DNA from: Bactericera cockerelli
Lineage: Eukaryota > Arthropoda > Insecta > Hemiptera > Triozidae
DNA length: 64,000 bases
Assembly: GCA_024516035.1 (NCBI GenBank)
Contig: CM044956.1
Coordinates: 3,121,501 to 3,185,500, forward strand
Reading direction: 5' to 3'
The translations under genes and the position numbers were made by a program. How positions within the stretch are numbered: the stretch's first letter is position 1; every line of letters starts with the position of its first letter. Shown here piece after piece: positions 34,907-48,400 of this stretch. A model generated the notes under the pieces. That model saw only the letters and a list, made by a program, of their open reading frames with translations, was not told the origin of the DNA and searched no databases.

Positions 34907-35417
34907 CTATAGCTTAAAGACTTTTTTAAATAATTTAATAGGGGAGGGATAGATTTTATTGTAAAATGTAGATCAGTTGAGTCCGCCTTCACTAATAATA
35001 TTAATACCTTTTGATTGATAAAATTTTAGAACAAGACTTTTGGATAATTTTTTAGATGAGATATTCAATTAAATATCGTTTCCGGCTCAGTATTTAATTA
35101 AAGTTTAAAATTTAATGTAATAAAACAAATACATTAAATTTTACATATGACGAGTTCTTACCTTTGTGGCAATTTAAAAAAAAAATAACTTCAAAATATG
35201 ATGAGAAAATTATGAAAAAATGGCTTTTGCTTGAAACTGTTCTTTTTGATAATATAATAAATAAAAAGTTAAGACAAGAGCAGAAAATCAACTCCTTCTT
35301 TCAGTGTACATTGGAATCTTTACATAAAATAACAGATAAAAATCTTGAAAATGATGAGCTTTAAAAGAAAATTGAAGAAAATTATTACTATCTTTGTACG
35401 TCAGAAAAAGAATATTT

Positions 35418-36203
35418 GAATCAATGATTTCAAAAACGTCATGAGTCAGGTTTTTTTACATATGGCGTTTTTTGGTTAAAATTATTCACTAACCATAGAC
35501 ACATCTATAGTGTTATCATATTTGTGTTAATCATTTTCGTGATATCACAACTACTCAAACTAGCTTTACTAAATCTACGCTGAAACCGGGACTTGAACCA
35601 CCGACCTCCAGATTACAAGTCCGCCGCCTTATCGATCAAGCTACTGAGGTCGGTCACACATCTATAGTGTGTAAAAACGTAACAAGTCTGATATTATTTC
35701 ATGGGTTAATCACACTTCTTCTCGGGTTGAAAATTATTTTGATACCAAAAGAAAAATCAATTTCTTCAGAAAAAATACTAATAAAAAATTAGCAGCTATT
35801 AAAAAAAAACAGCTAGATCTTTGAAAAAGGTCTGATAATATTATGAGCAACAATTTTCCAAATGTTTTTCAGGGTTTAGGAATCATAAACAGTCTTGTCC
35901 CCTTGTAAGAATACCCATTTTAATGAAAATAAAGAAATCTCTTTTCTTGTTATAGCAAAAAGGCTTGGTTTTTATTGTTGAGTTGAAAAACGTCATGGAT
36001 TGGGAAAATTAAAATGGACATAGCACCACAAATCAAAATAATTTAAGACTAGTGATTAAATACAATCTTAGATTAAGTCCTTGTCTAATATTTGAACAAA
36101 AAATCAGCCCAAAAAACCTTTTTGGTGAAAACATATTAAGTTTTAAGGCTCTCCTGAAAAGTTAAGTTTCACTGACTCATGACGTTTTTGAAATCATTGA
36201 TTC
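35418..36203. mobile_element. DNA element with 32-bp perfect TIRs
   Basis: GAATCAATGATTTCAAAAAC... at 35418-35449 is repeated inverted at 36172-36203. The interior has no transposase frame. A family A SINE is inserted at 35514-35655. Confidence 0.75.
35514..35655 (-). mobile_element. SINE family A with 15-bp TSD
   Basis: Reverse-oriented copy (GGTGGTTCAAGTCCCGGTTT on minus) flanked by ACACATCTATAGTGT at 35499-35513 and 35656-35670. Confidence 0.9.
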
Positions 36204-36724
36204 ATTTAGATAATTTTTTTGACTCTAATCAATTTTATATTGAAATGTGTTTATTTTATCTAGAAATATTAGTAAATAATTATATTGTTCATACAACACA
36301 ATATCATTAGTTATATTTTTATTTATACTGTCCACTGTAATATCTTATGTTTAAAATAATAAATAAAATTATCATTTGTTTTTAAAGAATATATTTATAT
36401 CAAAATGTTGTTATTTTTTACTGTATACACTTTCAGCTTACTGTTATAGAAATAGGTTATAGTTATAAACATCTGTATAATTATTCAATAACAACATTAA
36501 TGGTTGTTATAGACAAAGAAAATTGTTGGTTGTTATAATATATAATACAGAGAGAAAAGCTTCTGGAAAGCTCCCGAAATTTTCTCCGATTGAATTTCTA
36601 TAAAAATAAATTTTACACTTTCCAAAATTTCGTTTGATTTACACAAATTACATACTATAAAGTTTATTTCTAACATACTATACACCTTATTATTACCTTT
36701 CTTTAAATTTACAACAAAAGCATT

Positions 36725-37433
36725 ATGATTGTGGAAAAAGAAGAACTCATGAAAAGTATGGAAATTCGCATGAAAATTGTAATTCAAGAAACTGTAAAGA
36801 ATGCGATCGAGATAGGAATCGAAGAATTGAAGAAAATAATAGAAAAACAGCAGAATACAATTGAAACCATCACTGAAAACAACAAGATTCTAGTAGAAGA
36901 AAATAAAATTCTCACATCGCGTCTGGATGAAGTAGAGCAGTACATGAGAAGATCGAACGTGGAGATCGGTAACGTCCCAGAACATGATGGAGAAAACATG
37001 GAGAAAATCGTCTGTGCTATCGGTAAGAAAGTAGGGATGGACATTAGTTTCAATATAGATATACAAGCAGCTCATAGAATACCATCAAAAATCTCACCCA
37101 AACCCATCATCGTTCAATTTACAAATCGTCAAATGAGAAATCAATTCATTATAAAAACAAGAAAACAAAAACTCAATTGTGATTCAATGCCCTTGGAAAA
37201 CAAAAGCAACAACAAAATATATGTTAGCGACCACCTAACAGTCAACCGAAAAAAACTATTTTATGAAACAAGGATGTTAGTAAAGAAGAAGCAGATTATC
37301 AACCTGGACCAGGGACGGGAACATCTACGTCAAGAGGGATGACATGTCCTCTCCAATCCGCATCGCCAGTACCCAACATCTCAAGCCATTTCTTGAATCC
37401 TATGCTTCTGCAACTTCTACTCCCACTATTTAA
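36725..37433 (+). pseudogene. LINE ORF1 (coiled coil plus FP25K-like domain), frameshifted
   Basis: The first open frame (36725-37342) encodes a Glu/Lys-rich coiled coil (about residues 1-75) and then VEQYMRRSNVEIGNVPEH, DIQAAHRIPSK and PIIVQFTNRQMRNQF, the pattern of LINE ORF1 proteins that resemble the baculoviral FP domain. Near 37301-37305 the frame shifts by one base. The continuation in the next frame (TRDGNIYVKRDDM, HLKPFLESY) reaches a stop at 37431-37433. The copy is therefore inactive for ORF1. Confidence 0.8.
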
Positions 37434-37790
37434 CTTATCTTCCTCCCCCTCATCCTATTTTTTGTTCTTTTTGTTAAATTTTCTTTTTTGTTATTTATTT
37501 TACCATTTATTTACTTCACTCATGTTTTTTTCCTTTCCATTCCTAACAGTTTTACCATTTCTTCATCTATTAACTTTTCACTCCTCTCTTTCTTTTCTAC
37601 ATAGTCCCAACTCATCAATATCTCTCTACTCCTTTATTTATCACTCATTTAATATCTTTGAATCAATTTATATTTACATCACTCAACAATATTTCTCTCG
37701 TTTAACTATAGGTACATCTCATCATTTATACTTCACATACATTATTATTAAATATATATTTACATTTCTTAAAACCATACATAAAAATAA
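37434..37790 (+). other. Pyrimidine-rich spacer between LINE ORF1 and ORF2
   Basis: About 360 bp in which the sense strand is dominated by T and C tracts up to about 37700. No frame fits a protein family, although a T/C-derived Leu/Phe/Ser-rich frame is open. A similar pyrimidine tract lies in the 3' UTR at 40970-41170. Confidence 0.6.
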
Positions 37791-40789
37791 ATGGAAATAA
37801 TAAATACAATACCAGATAATATATTTGATCAAAACACATGTACTAGTATAGATGAACTAGAACAATTTTTAAATCTAAACAAAGGCTTTAATATTTTACA
37901 CAATAATATTCGAAGTATGCGTCAAAATCTCGACAATTTCTTATTAAACTTTAGTAAGAACATGATTAATATTGATATTATAATTCTCTCTGAAACCTAT
38001 TATGACACTAATCTTCCATATTCTTTTAAAATACCAGGATTTGATTTTCATCACACAAATCAACAAATAAATAAAAATTCAGGTATAGCTATATTTATAA
38101 AAACAAGCTTAATATCAAATGTTGAACAAATATATATTGAAAAATCGAATTGTTTAAAAATAGATTTACACTTAAATTCTAAAATATATACAATACTAGC
38201 ACTCTACAGAACCGGAGAAAGTAATGTAAATAATTTTATTAATGAGCTTGAAATATATTTAACAACACATTGTACAGAAAAACACAACTATATACTTATG
38301 GGTGACATTAATATTAACATACTTTCACAAAACATAAATGAAATAGGACAACACTACTTAGATACCTTAATACAACAGAATTTCATACCTTGCATAACTG
38401 AACCAACAAGATTAGATATTACTTATGGAACAAAAACATGCATTGATCATATTATGTTTAAACCTTTACGTACATCAGACATTGAAAACCTAAAAACTAC
38501 TATCATACACACAACTATCACAGATCATTATTCAACGCTAGCAAATATTAATATCGAAAACAACACAAATATAACAAAAAATATTAATGATGATAATGAA
38601 ATTTTAAAACAAATATTAAACTATGACTTATTAAATTCTAAACTATGCAATTTCAACTGGCAACAAGTAACAAATTTAAGTGATGTAAATAAAAGTGCTG
38701 ACATTTTTTCTTCAAAACTATTATCAATAGTGAATTCTTGCTTTGAAACTATCAAATATAACTCTAAAAATAGACCTCTAAAATCATGGATGACACCTGG
38801 TTTAATCAAATCAATTAGAACTCGTGATAAACTTGCTAGTCAAGTAAAAAAATACCCAAACAATGAAACATTGAAAAACTATTATAAAAAAGTTAAAAAT
38901 ATAATTACATCATGTACTAGAAAAGCTAAAGAAGAACACATTAAACTTGAAATTAATCAAAATATACATGACCCTAGAAAATTGTGCAAACTATTCATAA
39001 TATTAACCATACCAAAAAAAATAAAGCACCAAATATAAGAAATATTATAATTAACGATAAGACCATTGATTGCAAAGAACATAAAGTCATAGCAGCAAAC
39101 CATATCAATAATTATTTCTGCAATGTAGGTTTAAATCTATCAAATGAAATTAAAGAAAAAACAAGAGACTACACAACTAACATTTTAACAAATCAAAACT
39201 TAATTACCAATACAAATGATAGTTTAAATATTTTCACTAACACAAATGGAAATGAGATTCACAAAATTTTGATGAAATTAAGAAACAATTGTGCTTCAGG
39301 CTATGATGGAATATCTGTTACCACTTTAAAAAGAATCTTTCCACACATAATTGAACCCCTTATTCATATTTTCAATTTAAGTCTTGATCAAGGAGTTTTT
39401 CCAGAAATATATAAAACAGCTATTGTAACTCCAATACACAAAAAAGGTAATAAATCAGACCCACAAAATTATCGTCCCATTGCTGTTTTGTCAAATGTGG
39501 GCAAAATATTAGAAAAAATTGTACAAAAACGACTTGACCACTATCTAGAAAAAAATAATATTATAAATGACCAACAATTCGGGTTCAAAAAAAATACAGG
39601 AACAGAAGATGCTTTATTGCAATTAACAACGTATTTACACAAACAAATAGATAACAATAAAAAAATAATTGCCACATTTTTAGACTTGAAAAAAGCTTAT
39701 GATAGCGTTGACCATACAATTCTCATCAAAGAACTAATAAATATAGGAATCAAAGAAAAAGCTCTACAATGGTTTCAATCATATCTTAAAAATAGAAAAC
39801 AAAAAGTTAAATTATATAACCACCTGTCTGACACAATTACATGTAACGAATTTTCAATCCCTCAAGGATCTGTTTTAGGAAGTATCCTATTCAACATTTA
39901 TATAAATAACATCCCTAAAATAAGTAAAGGAAAAGTATTTTGTTACGCTGATGACACATGCATATGCTATGAAGGAACAGACTGGGACTCAACTTTCAAT
40001 ATTGCTAGACAAGACTTAACGCACATTAACAACTGGTATTCATCTATGTCATTACAACTGAATTTACAAAAAACAAATTACATGACCTTCTCAATAACAT
40101 CAACAGTACAACCTCCACCACAAAAAACACTTAACTTACAAACAGAACAAAATCAACTAACACAACTACAAAAACAATCTACCGTTAGATACTTGGGAAT
40201 AGAACTAGATCAACACTTAAAATGGACATACCACACTAACAACATTAAAACTAAACTTAGACATCTAATGTACATTTTCAATAATTTTACTAAAACTTGT
40301 AATGAAAATATTCTCAGGCTTATATATTTTGCTTTTGTGCAATCCCTAATTCAATATTGTATTTCATCCTGGGGAGGTGCATATAATAATATTATTGAAC
40401 CACTTAAAAGAGCACAAAATATAATACTGAGAATAATTTTAAGAAAAGACAGACAACACAACTCCAATGACCTTTACACACACCTAGACGTACTTCCTTT
40501 AAAAGACCTATACCTGTACAAATTAATAATCTACTCTCTAAAATATGAACATTACTGGACAACCAACACTAACATGTACCGAACAAGACAACACGGACAG
40601 ACAGAAACTCGACTAATACATAAATCACTTACCAAACGTCACTTTTATTACCTCGGACAAAAAATATTAAATATAATACCAACAGAGATAAAAAATTTGA
40701 AAAAATTTAATATATCACTTAAAATTAAAATAAAAGAATATTTAAAACATAGAAATATAAATATTAATGATCTATTGCCAATAACCTGA
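37791..40789 (+). pseudogene. LINE ORF2: endonuclease and reverse transcriptase (jockey/CR1-like), one frameshift
   Basis: The first part (37791-39038) is an APE-type endonuclease: ILHNNIRSMRQN, ILSETYYD (catalytic Glu), YILMGDININ and a TITDHYST end block (SDH-type). The second part (38984-40789) is the reverse transcriptase with NYRPIAVLSN, FLDLKKAYDSVDH (motif A), IPQGSVLGSILFNIYINNI (motif B) and FCYADDT (catalytic YADD). The two parts are joined by a one-base shift near 38985-38987, at the conserved RKLW-type position. The simplest reading is a single-base deletion. ORF1 is also shifted, so this copy is dead but looks young because nothing else is broken. Confidence 0.9.
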
Positions 40790-41725
40790 ATATAAACCTT
40801 TTTTTTCCATGAGACTTATATAATTTTAATTATTATTTATACAAGAGATGTATAACTTGTATATATTTAATTATTAATTATGATGAGATGCACCTATTTA
40901 ATATTTCATAATTACGAATATCTACTATGATCCTACTATGATCAATATAAAATAGAAACACTATTTTTTTTTTTCTTTCTTTTTTTTTTTCTTTTCTCCT
41001 TCATTTCTTCTTTCTTCTTCCTTTTTTCCACACTTCTTTACCATAACGAGATATTTCTTTTTCTTCCATTTACGTTTTATTGGACTTTACATCTTTACCT
41101 CTTTTTCTCTATTTTCTCGTTTTTTTTTTTTATATGTATTATAATATTTCTTTCCTCTTTCCCCTCCTTTTTTAGTTTTCAAAGAAACCAATATATTTCT
41201 TTTTATATATTTTATAAACACCCGCCACCAGCTTTCAGCTGACAGGGTTGTTTAAAAATACATTTTTTGCCATAATTATATTTGTGAATGTATGTAGTAT
41301 TGTAACAAATAAAGAAAAAAAAAAAAAAAAAAAAAAAACAAACCAAGCTGATTAACAATCATTGAAAAATGAGATCTACTTAGAAAATAGTTTGAAAAAG
41401 TTCAAACTCTGACATAAATACTCTGTTCAAAAGAATATCATGAATGGAACTCACGATCAGCATAAGTGTTTAAAATTACGTTAAGTATTTGAAAACAGAT
41501 AATAGTATCTAAGAATAACAGCGAGATTTTTTTTTAAAAACCTATCATTTAATGTAAAAAATTCTTACCGTAAATTTTCCATCGTCTTATCGAAACCGCG
41601 TTGTTCACTAGCTTGTAAAAAGCAAACGCGACAAGAGTTCCGAGTACCATATTTCCCTTCTACTTACCAGCTACCTCACCCGGCCTGGGTAAGGCTTGAA
41701 ATGCTAGCCTCAAATGTTTGGAGGG

Positions 41726-42020
41726 AACAGCTCAGTGGTTAAGCACTTGCTTGCTATGTGGAAGGTCCCAGGTTTGATCCCCCATGCCAACAGAAAATTG
41801 TAGTCTTAATTTGGTTACAGTTGTTTGTAAGGGATACCTTGCGGTGCACTCGTGTACCCAGCACCTTAATGGAAAGTATTGTGTCACTTCTCGCCCATCA
41901 GAGGGGAGGCATACTACGGATGGGCAGGCTACAACACAGACCACAAGCTTTTACAGTAGCTCCTGTTTCATGGCTACAAAATAAAAAAGGCTGTGAAACA
42001 CTCATCTTTTAAAAAAAAAT
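41726..42020 (+). mobile_element. SINE family B
   Basis: ACAGCTCAGTGGTTAAGCAC head, GGTTTGATCCCCCATGCC, body CCCATCAGAGGGGAGGCATA, tail AAACACTCATCTTTT. Confidence 0.8.
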
Positions 42021-42434
42021 TGTCGTAAAAAGTCTGCTCCAACTAGAAATCAAACTTGGGATCTCCTTATAACGGGCAGTTCTGCAGTAGTTACAACTGT
42101 TATGCCATAGAAGCTGGCATAATGGCAGTGATAAATAAAATTATCAATTATTTTTAAAAGAAAAACAATATATTTCAACCTCAAGAGTGTTGATTTCTTT
42201 AAATCTAATTTGTGTGTCAGAAGATATGTATTTTTTTATTTTTTATGATGTAGTAATCTAGCACTAATGCTGCTTTGATACAGAGTACATTACCGTTGTT
42301 TTTTCCTATTTAACACGCAAAATACTAGGGACTTTTCCAAGTACTACCTGCTGGGACCTGCACTTAGGAGGATTATAACTACCAAATATGACTGTCTCAA
42401 CTCTAAAATGTAATTTTTTCATTTGATTTTCCAG

Positions 42435-45400
42435 GCCTCATTTGCCGGTGATTATTTAACTTATCAGGGCAATATTTTAAAGTCTATTCTTACGTACTTC
42501 TCAAATGATGAATTAAGGGAACTCAAGCTTGTATCAAAGTAAGTGATTCAAAATTTAGTTGAACTAGGTTTTTGGCCCAAGGGATATCAAATGTAAACTA
42601 TTCCTGTTGTGTACTGACCTCAGTAGCTTGATCAATAAGGTGGCAGACTTGTAGCCTGGAGGTCGGTTGTTCAAGTCCAGAATTCAGCATGGATTTAGTA
42701 AAGTGAGTTTCAGTGGTTGTGATATCACGAAAATGATGAACACAACTATGATAACTATTCCTGTTGTGAGTAATTTTAGTAATCACAACAAATTAAAAAC
42801 TAAAATTTGAATTTTATTTTTTCTATTGTTGAGCATTTGGAAAATGCACTAAATTTAATCATGTGTTAGTGGTCACCTGTGTTTTAATTGAGTTATAGAA
42901 ATTTCTTAGAGTCATTTTAATCTTGTTTGTTCATATAGTGCTACATTTCATGAAAAATACATTCATAGTACAAAAGACCAAATAAAATTTGGAATATACA
43001 CATAAGGAAGATCAAATATGTACCTACTGTTTTTTTTTCAGAGAATGGAAGAGAACAGTGACAAATATTCTGGACAGTCGTGAATACTTTCATTCAACAG
43101 CGGATCAGCATCGTAATTTAATATCAGTTGTCTTTCCATTGAAACCCCAACAATGCTCTATCATTTTTGGTACAAAACTTATGTATAGTCTTTTGACCGT
43201 GAAAAAAATTAGGAATGCACATTTACTAAATGTAAAAGGTAACTAGCATCTTGTTATTTTATAAATCTGGAATTCTTAAATAAAAATAAATTGATAATCT
43301 ATGTAAAGTGATGAAAGAACTTCTCATACATGGCTTCTAGAACAAATAAATTTAAGTAGTCACTGTGGCCGAGTGGGTTAGTGCACCAGGCTTGCATGCA
43401 CAGTGACCTGGGTTTGATGCCCAGCAGCACAAAATTTTTCTGCTGATTACTTGGATGTCCAGAATGTCCAGGGTCCACTCATATCTCGTGAGGAAAAACG
43501 AGTAGTTACTTGTATGAGTAACGATGAGTGGTATATATACATATATACCATTTTCAGCCTCTGTGGCGTAATGGTTGTGGCTACTGCCCGTAGCCCAGAG
43601 ATCCCGAATCGATCCCCGGTAGGGGCAGACTTTTCGAAAAAAATTCTGTTCCCTCCAAACACTTGAGGCTGGCATTTCCGGCCCTACACAGGCTTAGTGA
43701 GATTAATGTGGGTAGCTAGTACGATTCCCAGCGAATAGAGGGTAAAACCCCCGTCGTGACTACTTCAAATCAGGACGTTAAAACCAAATAGAATCAACTG
43801 GTCACAATAGATCGAAATAGAGGTCGGTGTGATAATTAATGCTTCTCTTGTGGAACTCCAACCAGTCTATAATAATAAAAACATATATACCATAGTATAA
43901 AGAATTATAATGTAAAAAATAATTTCGAAAAGTAAAAGAGGCTTAAGTAATGCTGCACTACCCACGAACATTGTGAAGAGGTCTTGTGCTTCTCCACAAA
44001 GAAATCATACTTCATAAATAAATTTAAAATGTGATTCCGGACTCAGCATTAGTTTCATATCAAATGTTTGACTATCTTCTCGTTTTTCTTTTTCAGAATA
44101 CGAAAAGTTCTGTGTTGTATCAGGCAACTACTTACCTCCCGTTGTTGTTCAGACAGCAGAAGAGAGAACTTCAGGCATAGAATATTATTTTATGAAAGAA
44201 AAAATCAGCCATTGTAAGTAAATCTTTTTCTTTTAGATAGTCTAAATAATATTGTCTGGCTGGGGGACTATAAACAGGGAGGAGACCAGCAGTCTGGTTG
44301 GGGGACTATAAACAGGGAGTTGACCAGCATTGGCTTGGTTCTAGGGGCCCTTGTCAATTATGAGCCTCCTTGTATAGATAGACATTGGTAGAAGTGATGA
44401 GCCAATCCTCCACTGTCTGGCTACCATCGTTCACGATGACGGCACCCTATGATGATAATGTTGTTCTTTTCTTTTCTTTTTTGATAACAGAGCCTTTATT
44501 AAAAATACCGAATTTTTCTGTCCCTTTCTTGTGGGTAAAATTCAAGAGCCATCCAGATTTATAGAAATTCCTGTTACGGATCAAAATTATGGTATGATGA
44601 ATTAAATACCCATCATGTGACTCAAGATCTTTACCACACAACAGTGGTAGATACTTGCTTGCCATGCGGATTGCAGAAGGCCCATATTTTGAAAAACTGA
44701 CAAAAAATTTATATTCTTAATTCGGTTATAGTTGGTTCTAAGGGATATGTGTATGTGTTTACCCAGCACCTAAATGTTAAGTAATCTGGTACTTCTTGCC
44801 CATCAGAGGTGAGGCATACTTGTACTAAGCAATTTGGGCAAGCTAAAATAGATACCACAAGCATCTATCGTAAACAAACAAATGTTTTTGTTTTAAAAGT
44901 AGTTGATTTTGATATTTCAATAACAAATAGTGAAGTTACTGAGAATTTAATAATATTACAGTTTAATGTAGCTTATAAATGTGCTATCTAAAGCAACAGC
45001 AGCAACAGGTATACAGAAGAAGAAATGTATCTTTTTTTTTCAGGCAACTTTCTAAGCCATGATTTCCGTAGCAAATCAGTCAATGTATCAATATTCCAGT
45101 TCCATAATGAGTTCTGTGAAAAAGGTTCTCTGGAAGAGGTAGGTTTTCTCTTAAATGAACTTGTCATTCCTTATATCACAGTCGACAGGTAGTTTCAGAT
45201 GAAAAAAGTTCAGAAATTGTTTATGAAAAACATAGGTTAACCTTAGTCGTATTTTTCTTTCTAACTAAAAAAAAATTCCTGGTTAGGTTTTTTCCAAATA
45301 TTTCCATTTTATTCCAAGGTCATTCGTGAAAGAAAAATGCGTTTGGTTACTTTTAAAGATAAACAATGGACTTAACCTATAAAAGAACTGGAAGCAAGAA

Positions 45401-48400
45401 TTTTCTACTTCCACTTTGGTTGACTTTGGAAGTGGAAATTTTTCCTCTTCCAAAAGAAAAATGACTTGCTTCCAATTTGGTTCATTTTATTCCCGTTTGG
45501 TTAACTTTGGTTAGAAAGAAAAATACGGCACTTGTTGATTTGTTTAAAAAAAATATTTATATGAAACTTTGAGATATTGTTCAAGGATGGATAATTCGTA
45601 TTGTCCTGAGTGTTTGACCTCGAGGACCTTGTGCAAAATCCGGGAGGGGGGCGGGGGTTGAAAAATACCAAAAAATCCAACCTCCACCCGATTTTTCCTA
45701 AATATCTTTTTTCCATTACGTCTCAAGATACGATCTATAAACTATCTTGTGGAGCATTAAAGTCCAACAGTAAAAATATTCAAATATATCTGTATGGTGG
45801 TAATTCCTTAACAATATATGGCTCTTTCAATAAAGGGTCATTTTTTTCATATTTTTGTTAGAAAATGTCATAAGAAAATGTCAAAAACAATAAATTCCAG
45901 CTTTTTTTCATATTTTACAACCCAAATGCTTATTAAATATTGTTGTCTTTATGGTTGCTGGTTATCATCACCAACTTTTGAGAACCTGTTGCCCTCTCTA
46001 GGCCCCCTGGTTGACAAGACCACTTGCTCATAAGAAATATGATAAACTCCACATTATTAAATTAGCTAAGCCAAGTGTTTCTTCCCATTCATTCACAGTT
46101 GAAAGCTGTACTTGAAGAGTCCAAAGATGGTCCTGTCAAAGGTATTATGGTTTTTGTCAAAAATAATACCGACATTCCTTCTCTCTTCACGAATCTAGTT
46201 CAAAGGTAGGTACATAGAAGGCAAGTTCCAAGTATTTACTTAATTTATAATTAATATTATCTATTAATGTTAATGTTGATTTTTTGGTGAATGTTCTGTT
46301 TTTTTTTTTAATTTGGGTTTCACGTCACTTTCAAATGCATGGTCATATTACGATTTTTTCTGCTCTGTTCTTGGCTTTTTGGGGTTCACTCATACCTCGT
46401 GAGGAAAAATGATTGAAAGGAAAAAGAAAAATCCACCTCGTACTTGCCAGCATCCGCATTTATGCTTTAATGTGAGCAGTGACCAGTGGCGGAATTATAG
46501 GCAAAAATAAGATATTAGGATATTAAAAGATATGGAAGCGTCCTATAATTCTGCGCTACCCACTAAAAATTGTGATATAATAACACAAAAAACAACATTT
46601 ATTTATTATGTTTTATTATTTTATAATCTGTCTGGCTGGGGGACTATAAACAGGGAGTAGACCAGCATTGGCTTGGTTCTGGGGGCCCTTGTCAATTGTT
46701 AGCCTCCTTGTAAAGACAGTGGTAGAAGTGCTGAGTCATTCCTCCACTGTCTGGCTACCATCGTTCACGATGAGCCACACTATGATGATGAATAATAATA
46801 ATAATACAACATAATAAATAAATTATTATTATTATAATGAATCCACCTTGACTTCTGATTCCTCAGCATTCAATCAGAGGCTTTCACCTGTGCTGGAGTA
46901 TCGGGCAATGCCAGGGTGTTGCTGCCCGAGGTGCATGCTGGCAAGTACGAGGTGGATGCTGGCAAGCACGAGGCGCATGCTGGCAAGTACGAGGTGGATG
47001 CTGGCTACGAGGCGCATGCTGGCAAGTACGACACCACTCTCCTGGTGTTCCGAGGCCAGGGGCTGAGGGTCACCAGTGACATTTTCTTTTGGAACGAGAG
47101 GCGACGGGAGTGGATTGCGAGACCCAGGTTCAACGATTTCCTTAAGTCGGTAAGTACCACGAGTTTGGTGGAAGAGAATACACCGGTTCTCGTGGAATAA
47201 CCAAAGTTAAGCATCGTAGAATAAAAAAATAAATAGAATTTATGCATCGTCCAGCGAGGTGAAGATTTCATGATGCTGGCATTCCAGCCCAACCCGGGCT
47301 GAGTGAGGTTAATGTGGGTAGCAGGTTTGTGAGTTTCCTGCGAATGAAGGGTGACACCCCCGTCGTGATATGACCATGCAGTTGAAAGCGACGTTAAATT
47401 CAAATCAATTAAAAGACATTAGGTTGATAAGGTGATTATTTCCATTTTTAACCTTAGTTCGACGTTGCTTGAAATGATAGGGTCCAAAAAGTATACAGCT
47501 AATACATTATTAATTTTGATATTATTTTTTTTATATATACAGGGTGAGCATAAAGTCTCACCCCACCCCCCGTATCTCGAGAATGGCTAAAAATACAAGA
47601 AAACGCAAATACCCGTATTCCTTAATTTTTAGGAGGATTAATTTTCAGCCAAAAAAAAAAAATTGCCTACATGGCCCCAGTCAGGCTGGGCATGGACCAA
47701 CTTTAAAATCTTAAATGGAATGGTATGTCTTGTGGCATATTGTTTTAAAGGTCTCATAGAGAAAAGTTCATTACAATAAATTTCAGTGAGCTACAACTTA
47801 ACGTTCTTGAGATACAGGGTCGGACGCCCTGCGTAATATCCATATATTTTGACCTATAACTCTTTAACCGTAAGTAATAGAAAAATGAAATTTGTTGATA
47901 ATAACTCCTTATGACAAGCACTTTCGAAAAAATTATAACTCGACATACTCTGTTAATATTAGTTTCTGGTCGGTTTCGTCAGCCACCCGGACAAAAAGTC
48001 CGAAAAAATTTAACGAAAAAACAAATCCAGTTTTAATTTGTTCGAAAGTTCTTGCGGTAAGGAGTTATTATCAACAAATTTCATTTTTCTGGAATTTACG
48101 GTCAACGAGTTTTAGGTCAAAATATATGGATATTACGCAGGACGTCCGACCCTGTATCTCAAGAACGGTAAGTTGTAGCTCACTGAAATTTGTTGTAATG
48201 AACTTCTCTCTATGAGACCTTTAAAACAATATGCCACAAGACATACCATTCTATTTAAGATTGTAAAATTGGTCCATGCCCAGCCTGACAGGGGCCGGGT
48301 AGGCAATTTTTTTTGGCTGAAAATTAATCCCCCTAAAAATTAAGGAATACGGATTTTTGCGTTTTCTTGTATTTTCAGCCATTCTTGAGATACGGGGGGT

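Larger units (their letters stand above)
36530..41338 (+). mobile_element. Near full-length jockey/CR1-like LINE
   Basis: It contains ORF1, ORF2, an AT- and pyrimidine-rich 3' UTR and a terminal A run (41315-41338) preceded by AATAAAG. The 5' end is not defined: no target-site duplication could be matched to the bases after the A run. It lies between the unknown gene and the first visible exon of the FBXO22-like gene. Confidence 0.75.

Noticed and set aside
35164..35364. 66-codon Lys-rich frame next to the DNA element
   Set aside because: AT-rich low-complexity translation; could be a relic of a transposon protein but nothing supports it.
37339..37800. 153-codon Leu/Phe/Ser-rich open frame
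   Set aside because: It is the translation of the pyrimidine-rich spacer between LINE ORF1 and ORF2, not a conserved protein.
47892..48215. 107-codon open frame
   Set aside because: It spans the centre of a foldback element and reads through both inverted arms; no conserved protein.
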